From an uncultured Psychroflexus sp. (GTDB lineage: Bacteria; Bacteroidota; Bacteroidia; Flavobacteriales; Flavobacteriaceae): DNA of 44,702 nucleotides. A program made the position numbers and the translations under genes. Each line of letters opens with the position of its first letter. The first letter of the stretch is position 1. The notes under the pieces were generated by a model. That model did no database searches. It worked only from the letters and a program-made list of their open reading frames with translations, and was not told the origin of the DNA. Below, one piece after another: positions 16,543 through 23,489 of this stretch. The stretch lies in the NCBI GenBank assembly GCA_913062845.1, contig CAJXVZ010000022.1, forward strand, positions 1-44,702, in the 5' to 3' direction.

Positions 16543-17166
16543 ATGAAAATTATTTATTTTAAACTATGTTTTATACTGACGTGTTTTTCTACTGCACAAG
16601 TTAAAGAAAAAAATCAAAGTCAATTTTTTAATGACTCCTATTTTTCAATTGAATATAATTATCGAAGTTATGGAACAAATGATCATACAGGGAATGGAGC
16701 ATCGATAGAATTTTTTAAAAATTTTAGTAATTGGTTTGGTGCAGGTCTTAACTTTGGTTATTGGCAGGATACTAGAATTGGCTGGGATTTTGTTGACCCA
16801 TTCAATGGTAATCGTTTTTTATATACAGAGCGAATACAGGAAACAAAGTTGTCACCTGTAGCACAATTTACGCCAATCAATACTAAGGTTTTTGATTTTT
16901 TTGTACACACAGGTATTAGGTTAAGTTATTATAATCAAGTATTCTACGGCAGAGGTGGATTTTCTACAAATTTTCCTATGGAAAGTTTTATCGTAGACTT
17001 AAGAGATATCGGACAAAAACAAATTATTTTAGGGTATGAATTAGGGTTTGGTCTAAGGTTTAAAGTTGATAGGTTTATGATCGTTCCAAGCACCATATTT
17101 GCAAACGATCTTGATGGTAATCTATTTAACTCTCTTAACTTAAAAGTGGGATGGTTGATTAATTGA
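16543..17166 (+). CDS. Secreted outer-membrane beta-barrel-like protein
   Basis: This 207-residue protein has a signal peptide (MKIIYFKLCFILTCFSTAQ) followed by barrel-type strands: YFSIEYNYRSYGTNDHTGNG, FGAGLNFGYWQDTRIGWDF, ILGYELGFGLRFKVDRFMIV and a terminal LNLKVGWLIN. It resembles the generic outer-membrane beta-barrel families of Bacteroidetes and is similar in size and style, but not clearly homologous, to the protein at 15611. Function unknown. It starts 23 bp after the terminator and is flanked downstream by repeat array B. Confidence 0.75.
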   Translation: MKIIYFKLCFILTCFSTAQVKEKNQSQFFNDSYFSIEYNYRSYGTNDHTGNGASIEFFKNFSNWFGAGLNFGYWQDTRIGWDFVDPFNGNRFLYTERIQETKLSPVAQFTPINTKVFDFFVHTGIRLSYYNQVFYGRGGFSTNFPMESFIVDLRDIGQKQIILGYELGFGLRFKVDRFMIVPSTIFANDLDGNLFNSLNLKVGWLIN

Positions 17167-17228
17167 TATGAATTCATCAAGTAGCCTTTAGAAATTCAGG
17201 TTGATAAGCGGGTAAAAGTGTTTAATTT

Positions 17229-17500
17229 GTTAATTAATGTTCGACATTCATTCTTTTTGAATCATGAACAACGAACACCGATTAACGAATAAGGCAGTGG
17301 ACAACGAAAAAACTTCAATATTCAGCGTTCGTTAATCCTTGTTCGATATTCTTCTACTTTAATAATGAACAAGGAATGCTGATTAACGAATGATGAAGTG
17401 AAAATCAGAAAACTTCAATATTCAGCGTTCGTTAATCCTTGTTCGATATTCTTCTACCTTAATAATGAACAAGGAACACCGATTAACGAATTATGAATTA
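17229..17500. repeat. Array B of the roughly 100-bp palindromic repeat (three units)
   Basis: Three units with GTTCGATATTC-type centres at about 17239, 17341 and 17441, a spacing of 102 and 100 bp. Units two and three are almost identical over 100 bp, from AACTTCAATA at 17311 to its copy at 17411. Each carries GTTCGTTAATCCTTGTTC and the matching GAACAAGGAANNCNGATTAACGAA. The four-helix-bundle gene begins to be encoded immediately after the third unit. Confidence 0.92.
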
Positions 17501-17518
17501 TGAATGAAAAGAATCAAA

Positions 17519-17884
17519 TCATGTTTTTATTCTTTTCTGAGCAGTTTCAACACTTTTTACAAATATTGAAATCAATTCATTATTCTCAGCTTTTGCTGTA
17601 TTCAATACACAAGAATTATTAAATAATTTTGCTCTTTCAATTATCCTTAAACAAGTATAGGTTTCTCTTAACTCTTTTAAAGAGATTTTCATTTTATGAA
17701 TAAAGTCTTTCCTTGATTCACCGCTTTGTGCTTCTGCATAATTCAATGCGGGTGATGTCCCGCAACGAATCAACTGACCTGAAAGATGATTTCCTGCTTT
17801 TGTTTTAGGTAAATCGTTTACGATAGTTATAATCATAACAGAAAAATCAATTAATCTTTCATCTAAATCAAATTTTTTCATCAC
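17519..17884 (-). CDS. Four-helix-bundle protein (S23/IVP family)
   Basis: This 121-residue all-helical protein belongs to the four-helix-bundle family first known from intervening sequences in 23S rRNA genes (S23/IVP). It is structurally related to the Avd accessory protein of diversity-generating retroelements. Typical segments are LIDFSVMIITIVNDLPKT, GNHLSGQLIRCGTSPALNYAEAQSGESRKDFIHKM and LKELRETYTCLRIIERA. Its role is unknown, though Avd-like proteins bind nucleic acid. It is embedded between repeat arrays B and C, with no room for its own partners. Confidence 0.9.
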   Translation of the reverse strand: MMKKFDLDERLIDFSVMIITIVNDLPKTKAGNHLSGQLIRCGTSPALNYAEAQSGESRKDFIHKMKISLKELRETYTCLRIIERAKLFNNSCVLNTAKAENNELISIFVKSVETAQKRIKT

Positions 17885-17913
17885 AATATTTTAAGATTCT
17901 AAAATAAAAATAA

Positions 17914-18108
17914 AACTTCCATATTCATCATTCGTTAATCCTTGTTCGATATTCAGATTTTTTTGAATGATGAACAAGGAATGTTGATTATCGAATGATG
18001 AAGTGGACAAACATAAAAACTTCTACATTCAGTGTTCGTTAATCCTTGTTCGATATTCTTGCTTTTTGAATCATGAACAAGGAACACTGATTAACGGATG
18101 ATGAAGTG
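17914..18108. repeat. Array C of the roughly 100-bp palindromic repeat (two units)
   Basis: Two units with GTTCGATATTC at 17944 and 18048 (104-bp period), arms CATTCGTTAATCCTTGTTC and GAACAAGGAANNNTGATTANCG. The phase is such that arrays B and C would join into one five-unit array if about 400 bp around the four-helix-bundle gene were removed. Confidence 0.92.
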
Positions 18109-18136
18109 AAATCACCGCATTTAAAATAAGGATGCT

Positions 18137-19162
18137 TTAGTCCCTGGGAATATGTCTGGACAAAAATTCCTGATTGGCTTCGTTGATATTTTTAACCGCT
18201 ATGCTTCTGTTTCTGTTCAGATCGGCGTTTGTTCTATTGTATTCTTTTACAGCTTTATTGAAGTCATTTACCAGTGCATTGAACTTGTCTATTTGTTCTT
18301 TGGTCCTTTTTCGTTTTGGTGTATTTTCAATAGCTTCCTGGCTTTTCTGCATATCTTCATTCATCACCAGAAAGTCGATCAATATCGGCATTTTATTTTC
18401 TGCTTCATCCAGGAAAAACTCAAAGCTCTTTCTTGTGACATCAATTAAGGACTTATCACTTTCATAAGCTGAAACCGTATCTAAAATTTTCAGGCCTTCC
18501 TCAGCACTCATTTTTAAAGCATTGGAGTTTTGCTGAATTGCATTTACATCACCCGCATTTAAGGCATCCATCAGATAGATCTCATTTACGTAGACCTTAA
18601 AATATATGAGATACATTTTCTTGTAATATTTAAAAACTTCATTGGACTTAGCCATTTTCTTACCCAGATCAGATTCATCTTCAATGATGTTGATGTTGTG
18701 CTTATTCGCAAAGGCATAGTAATTGGTTTCAAAGGTTTTTTGAACCTGTTCCATTTTCTCATCTGCAAGTTCCTGAGCTTTCATATAAGCTTCCATAGCG
18801 TCGTAAGATTGCTCAGCAACTGCTTTCATGTCTATGATTTTCTCGTAATCATTATTCAAAATATTTTTATTGAACTCCAAAGACGTCAGCACTTGATTTT
18901 TGAACTCATCACCCTCAAAACCCGGTGCTCTTTGAATTTTTTTAATAGCACTTTCAATTTCCTTCACTAGTTGTTCCCTTTTGTTTTCTACAGCTCTGTC
19001 ACTTCTGCTGTGTGCGATAGCCTTTGTGTATCGCCACATGCGTTTTGGGATATCTTTTTGCTGTTCATCTACAAACTCCAGATACTCCAGGGCATTCTCA
19101 TATTCCTGGGCAGATAAATTACAGCTGATGAAAAGCATAACAAGGATCGAAATAGTTCTCAT
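18137..19162 (-). CDS. Secreted helical protein (LIC11966-like surface protein)
   Basis: This 341-residue protein has a signal peptide (MRTISILVMLFISCNLSAQ) followed by an almost wholly helical, highly charged body. Segments include LEYLEFVDEQQKDIPKRMWR, AYMKAQELADEKMEQVQ and KEQIDKFNALVNDFNKAVKEYN, with few strands and some coiled-coil character. The general pattern fits the LIC11966 family of putative surface proteins, an assignment made from memory of the family. It lies 13 bp after the S41 protease gene on the same strand and is likely its operon partner, perhaps a substrate or adaptor. This is inference only. Confidence 0.7.
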   Translation of the reverse strand: MRTISILVMLFISCNLSAQEYENALEYLEFVDEQQKDIPKRMWRYTKAIAHSRSDRAVENKREQLVKEIESAIKKIQRAPGFEGDEFKNQVLTSLEFNKNILNNDYEKIIDMKAVAEQSYDAMEAYMKAQELADEKMEQVQKTFETNYYAFANKHNINIIEDESDLGKKMAKSNEVFKYYKKMYLIYFKVYVNEIYLMDALNAGDVNAIQQNSNALKMSAEEGLKILDTVSAYESDKSLIDVTRKSFEFFLDEAENKMPILIDFLVMNEDMQKSQEAIENTPKRKRTKEQIDKFNALVNDFNKAVKEYNRTNADLNRNRSIAVKNINEANQEFLSRHIPRD

Positions 19163-19175
19163 AATGATATGGTTT

Positions 19176-21220
19176 TTAATTGATTTTTAAAATATCTAAT
19201 GCTATATTGAAGGCTTCCCGGATGTATGGGTCATTACTGACTTGTTCACGATAAAGCTTGTTGGTTTCCTTTTCGCCTTCATTATAGTTTATAATACTTT
19301 TTGTTGATGTTGTGTTTTTAACATTAAGTGATTCGCCATTTGACAAAGAAAGATTTTCAAAGCCTTTCCACAAGCCTTCGTATCTCTTGGAGTCTTCAAA
19401 TACAAATTCTAAATTTAAAGGGTAAGCACCTTTTTTCCTGATATATTTTTCAACAAGTATTTTATTGATATCAGACAATTGTTGAAATACAGAATCCTTT
19501 AGAATTCGTGCTTTGCTGTTTTGTTTAATGGCCTCAACAGGCATAGATGGTTTAGGTCTGTGTTTTAGGGTCACCTCTGTGGTGCCATCAGTCATAGCAA
19601 ATGGCCTGAAGGCTTCCTGCGTTTCCAGTTGATCATAAATACTTGGCAGAATAACATCAGGAATTACCCCTTTCTTTTGATGACTGTTGCCATCTACTCT
19701 AAAGAATTCGCCAACCGTAAGTTTAACAAAATTGGGGTTTTCTGAATTTTCTAAAGGCAAAAGCTGTTGAGCAGTAGCCTTGCCATGCGTTGGAGAACCA
19801 ACAATCACTGCGGCGTTATAATCTTGCAGAACGGCAGCAAAAAGCTCTGATGCAGATGCCGAAAACTGACTAACCAGAACCACAATCGGCTTGTAAAAAA
19901 TTAAACCCCGATTGGGATCTCTCATGGTGTAATTCTCTGATGCTCTTTGAGAGGTTATCGCTACCGGTCCTCTGTCTATAAACATACCTGCCAAGTCTGC
20001 TGCTTCTTTCATAGAGCCACCACCATTATATCTTAAATCTATGATCAAAGCTTCTATATTTTCCTTTTGCAGTTTATAAATTTGTTTAGCTACATCATTG
20101 GCAACCCCTAATCCGTTCAGGGATTCCATATCCGTATAAAAACTGGGAATTTCAATATAGCCTATGGGTTTATCATTTTCAATAACAAAACCGGTAATTG
20201 AATTAGTTTCATTATTGATTTCTATCTTTTTAAGCTTTACAGTTTTTAACTGACCATTTCTCTTTTTTACCTTAAACTCTATCTCGTTGTAAGCATTGTC
20301 ATTCATGAAATTTTCAACAGCTTCACTGGTGACACAGTAGGCTTCAAGGGTTTCATTTTTATTGGATAATGAAATGATTTGGTCTTCTTCATCTATATCT
20401 GCATGCTTGAAAGCCGAACTTCCCGGTACGATATAGTCAATGGTGATTTCTCCGTTATTTTCTTTTTTTGTTTTGATCCCGAATGAATATGCCGTATTGT
20501 TTAGTGAGTTTTCAAAAAGTGTTTTGGCGGAAGAAGAAAAATACGTAGAATTAGGGTCCTGATAAATTAAATAAGCATTTATAAATGAAGATTCTATCCA
20601 GGTTTGAAAAGCGTTATTTTGGTACTGCTTTTCGTGTAGCAAACACAATTCATTTTCAATGATCCTCGTTTTGACGTCTTTTTCAGTCGAAGAAAAAATT
20701 GAATTGACTTCATCTAAGCTATCACTTCCCTCTACCACTTTTCTGAAAATCTTAAATTTGATATTTCTTCGCCAATAATCTGCTCTGGATGCTTCGTCTG
20801 AAAAATAGCGCTCTTTATCATCATCAAAATAGTAAAGACTATCATTTCTCCTATAGTCCAGATTAACAGTTCGCAGGTCCTTTAGAATAGTTTCTGTTTC
20901 TTTGATTCGCTGTTTTAATCTTTCAGAATATTTTAAAATAAAACCACAATTACCATTAGCAATGTGATTGTCTATAACGAATTTATCCTTACTGAATTCA
21001 ACGATATCAGATTCTAGAAAGAACTTTTGTTTATCATCAATTGTGTTTAAAAACAATTTGAATACTGATGCAGATAAGCTATCGTTTATGGGTTTTGGTT
21101 TGTAATGCGCCTGATCTACAATATCAACAACCGCTTTAATTCTTCACAAAACTGATCATCCTGAGCAAAGGTGAAAATTGAGAAAAAGAAAAAAGCAGGT
21201 ATGAATAGAATTTTATTCAT
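19176..21220 (-). CDS. S41 tail-specific protease (Prc-like) with an N-terminal frameshift
   Basis: This secreted C-terminal processing protease has a Prc N-terminal domain, a PDZ domain (about 19-20 kb region, TKKENNGEITIDYIVPGSSA) and an S41 core. The nucleophile Ser is in SQFSASASELFA and the Lys in SPTHGKATAQQLLP. The long frame alone starts at a TTG (21056) without a signal. Upstream, the same strand encodes MNKILFIPAFFFFSIFTFAQ (ATG 21218-21220) and, one frame over, AVVDIVDQAHYKPKPINDSL, which joins the long frame. The two meet at ATTAAAGCGG near 21135-21137. One missing A in this A run would restore a single gene. This is either a sequencing error or a recent inactivating mutation. It is cotranscribed with the gene at 18137. 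Confidence 0.85.
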
Positions 21221-21244
21221 GTATACATCAGGTGGTTTTTAAAA

Positions 21245-21258
21245 GTGTAAAATTACAC
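21245..21258 (-). promoter_or_regulatory. Palindromic operator-like site before the S41 protease gene
   Basis: GTGTAA-AA-TTACAC is a 6-bp perfect dyad, 25 bp before the protease start codon. On the minus strand it includes TAATTTTA, one base off the TAnnTTTG -7 consensus, so it may overlap the promoter. Confidence 0.3.
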
Positions 21259-21354
21259 ATTGAAGAGAAATAATCATGCCAAAAATTCGAGGAATTCGAT
21301 GGTGCGCGAAATAAATTCATGCTGACCTCAATTTATAGAAAAAGACAATTGCAG

Positions 21355-22146
21355 CTATAATTTATTCAGCAATTCTACTGCCTGTTCCGCATTGTAATAT
21401 TTATTGGCAATAATTGTTTCAAGTAAAGACTTGCTTGCTTTTTCATCATTCGTTTTTAAGTACAATAAAGCTTTGTACCAATATCCTTTTTCAGCATCCA
21501 GGAGATCTGATGCAATGAGTTGATTAAAGGTTTTAGTGGCCTGGTCGTAATTTCCGCTTTCGGTATAAGCTATTCCTAAATAGATATAAACTCTGGAATC
21601 CTTTTCATTTTCGATAAGAATATCTTCAAAAAGAGCAATCGATGCCTCATATTTTTTTTGCTCAAAAAAGTTTTCAGCTTTAGCAAGCGTTTGCTTTGGA
21701 GCTTCATTTCTCGTGACAAAGGAAGGCAAATCTTCTAAGTTGATGTAGGTATAGTACAATTCTTCATTGGTGACTGAATTTTTAAGCAAAACCTGTACAG
21801 CAATTAATACAATAACGACCGCAGCAGCTACATACAAAATCCAGGAGCTGTTATTCCTTCGGTTCAATTTTTCAGGTTCATAATCCTTACCGGCATCTGC
21901 AATACTCTCTTTTATTTTCTGAAAATCATCAGAATGTACTGTCGATTTATAAGAATTCAGGGCTAGATCATTCTTATCGGCAAAATTCCAACTGTTATCA
22001 TTAAAAGTATCAAAAAGCTGTTTTTCAAATTCAAACTGTTGTTTAAATTCTGGATCTTGTTCAAGCCTGTCCTCGACAGCTTTTTTCTGATCTTTATTTA
22101 ACTGACCAGTAAGATAATCCTCGATCAGCCTAAAATCTTTCTCCAT
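21355..22146 (-). CDS. Membrane TPR protein, probable anti-sigma factor
   Basis: This 263-residue protein has three parts. The cytoplasmic N-terminus resembles anti-sigma domains (LIEDYLTGQLNKDQKKAVEDR, with no zinc-binding His/Cys set), followed by one membrane helix at about 102-121 (WILYVAAAVVIVLIAVQVLL). The periplasmic part has about three TPR units (YEASIALFEDILIENEKD, YIYLGIAYTESGNYDQATKT and YWYKALLYLKTND). Its start lies 2 bp after the sigma-factor stop, so the pair is almost certainly cotranscribed and coupled. The inferred role is to hold the ECF sigma at the membrane and release it on a periplasmic signal. Confidence 0.8.
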   Translation of the reverse strand: MEKDFRLIEDYLTGQLNKDQKKAVEDRLEQDPEFKQQFEFEKQLFDTFNDNSWNFADKNDLALNSYKSTVHSDDFQKIKESIADAGKDYEPEKLNRRNNSSWILYVAAAVVIVLIAVQVLLKNSVTNEELYYTYINLEDLPSFVTRNEAPKQTLAKAENFFEQKKYEASIALFEDILIENEKDSRVYIYLGIAYTESGNYDQATKTFNQLIASDLLDAEKGYWYKALLYLKTNDEKASKSLLETIIANKYYNAEQAVELLNKL

Positions 22147-22148
22147 AA

Positions 22149-22709
22149 TTAGAGTTGAGTTAGTGTTTTAAAACGTTTGTCTTTAGATATTAAATCTTTT
22201 AATTTGTTTTTGCATTTAAACACACGTTGACGTGCCACAGTTTCAGAATTGTAGTTCAGGTTTTCAACAATTTTTGCATAAGGTATTTTATTAAAAAACA
22301 GTTTGAGAACTTTCCTGCAATTCTCTGATAATTTTTCCAGATGCTCATGGAATAACTCCCAACGTTCCTGTTCCAGAGCAGCCAGGGCGATATCTGTATC
22401 ATCATCTATTAGTTCAACAACCTTACTGTTTGTTACCTTATGTTTAGATTTATTTAATTCCCTACGCCAAAGGTTTTTACAAACAGTAAACAAATAAGCT
22501 TCAAAAGAAATTTTAATTTGGAAAGGTTCTTTTTTGTACCTTAATATTAATTGCAGTAGCGCCTTTTGAAATATATCAGCTGCATCATCTCTATTGCCTT
22601 TGTTCTTCAAAATAAAATATAAAACTTTAGCATAGTTGTCTTTATATATTCTTTTAATGACTTTCTTATCATTTCGGATCAAGGCATTTAAAAATGAATT
22701 AGGCTGCAT
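22149..22709 (-). CDS. ECF-type RNA polymerase sigma factor
   Basis: This 186-residue sigma-70 family factor has only regions 2 and 4. Region 2 is at about residues 25-90 (DDAADIFQKALLQLILRYK and SFEAYLFTVCKNLWRREL) and region 4 at about 120-175 (LSENCRKVLKLFFNKIPYAKIVENLNYNSETVARQRVFKCKN split around the helix-turn-helix). The length fits ECF factors. It heads the operon with the TPR anti-sigma-like gene and is divergent from the CHAT-protein unit, the usual place for a direct target. The shared promoter blocks at 15.5 and 22.9 kb are candidate target sites. Confidence 0.9.
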   Translation of the reverse strand: MQPNSFLNALIRNDKKVIKRIYKDNYAKVLYFILKNKGNRDDAADIFQKALLQLILRYKKEPFQIKISFEAYLFTVCKNLWRRELNKSKHKVTNSKVVELIDDDTDIALAALEQERWELFHEHLEKLSENCRKVLKLFFNKIPYAKIVENLNYNSETVARQRVFKCKNKLKDLISKDKRFKTLTQL

Positions 22710-22862
22710 CTAATATAATAATTACGAGGTAAAAACAACTGAAATATCAAGTTAATGATTGCTTTTAAAGTTTTCTTTTTTTTCTTCAGAACATTTGAAA
22801 ATTTTGAGAAAATTAAAACAAAATTTATAATTACAACTCTATCAATATTTATTGAATCAAAA

Positions 22863-22969
22863 TGTAAATATTTATTTAATCACATGATTTATAATTATTT
22901 ACAAATATATTTTAACATTTTTTTTTGCCAAAACCTATCGCAAATATTTAAAAAGTATTTTACTTTAGA
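22863..22969 (+). promoter_or_regulatory. Two-box promoter block upstream of the CHAT unit
   Basis: Box 1 TGTAAATATTTA is at 22863-22874. Box 2 (CGCAAATATTTAAAAA then GTATTTTACTTTAGA) is at 22939-22969. Box 2 matches the block before the gene at 15611 at 26 of 31 positions with no gap. Box 1 to box 2 distance is 76 bp here and 74 bp there. The surrounding 22710-23122 stretch is very AT-rich and otherwise without a credible gene. Confidence 0.5.
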
Positions 22970-23074
22970 GGGCATAAATCTATTTTTTTTACTGGAATCA
23001 AGTCAAAACAATAGTGTCAATTCCTTAATATTCATGATCATATATAGCATAGATTTTTAAAATTTGATCAGGGT

Positions 23075-23084
23075 AAAAGGAGGT
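23075..23084 (+). promoter_or_regulatory. Near-perfect Shine-Dalgarno sequence (unusual for Bacteroidetes)
   Basis: AAAAGGAGGT can pair over nine bases with the 3' end of 16S rRNA. It lies 9 nt before an ATG at 23094 that opens a five-codon frame (MNVYF, stop at 23109-23111), 14 nt before the ATG at 23099 and 38 nt before the ATG at 23123. Other genes in this window lack such sites. Confidence 0.6.
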
Positions 23085-23122
23085 CGGATGATACATGAAT
23101 GTCTACTTTTAAAATTGAAATT

Positions 23123-23449
23123 ATGAAAAAAAATGTCCTTTTATTTTTATGGGTTATTGTAATTGTGTTTGGTAATAGCGTTAATGAAAGATCTATTGCA
23201 AATGGCATAAACCTGGCTTCCCAAAAAAAAGTTGGCAGTCAAATGAATATTCAGGTTGGAGATGCTCTAGATAATTATTCTGAATATCAAACAAATATAT
23301 TTTCAGAAGAAGCACATTTCATAAAAGATGTCAACAATAGAAAGTATCAAAACATTTGTCATAAGGAAAAAAATACACGTTACAATTACAGCATAGGTGT
23401 GGTCCACAAAGCTGAAAGTCATGATGTGGAAGGTGTTTATTTTGATTAA
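23123..23449 (+). CDS. Small secreted protein of unknown function
   Basis: A frame of 108 codons from ATG 23123 begins with a clear signal peptide (MKKNVLLFLWVIVIVFGNSV). An upstream ATG at 23099 would add MSTFKIEI and spoil the signal, so 23123 is preferred. The mature part is short and polar (GSQMNIQVGDALDNYSEYQT, KYQNICHKEKNTRYNYSIG) with a single Cys and no known domain. It is the first gene after the two-box promoter block and the Shine-Dalgarno, and is followed 40 bp later by the CHAT gene, so it is probably a partner or regulator of the CHAT protein. Confidence 0.55.
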   Translation: MKKNVLLFLWVIVIVFGNSVNERSIANGINLASQKKVGSQMNIQVGDALDNYSEYQTNIFSEEAHFIKDVNNRKYQNICHKEKNTRYNYSIGVVHKAESHDVEGVYFD

Positions 23450-23489
23450 AATTATCTACCCATAATAAAATTTACCCAAAAAGGCATTA

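Noticed and set aside
15066-18108. The repeats as integron attC sites with gene cassettes
   Set aside because: The arms carry GTTAATC or GTTGATC, which do not fit the GTTRRRY/RYYYAAC core boxes, and no integrase is present.
21130-21140. Programmed -1 frameshifting in the S41 protease gene
   Set aside because: The site ATTAAAG is not a proper X-XXY-YYZ slippery heptamer and no following pseudoknot was evident; a one-base loss is simpler.
22755-23060. A 101-codon plus-strand frame
   Set aside because: It consists of Phe/Ile/Lys-rich AT sequence, lies across the shared promoter block and has no domain or start signal.
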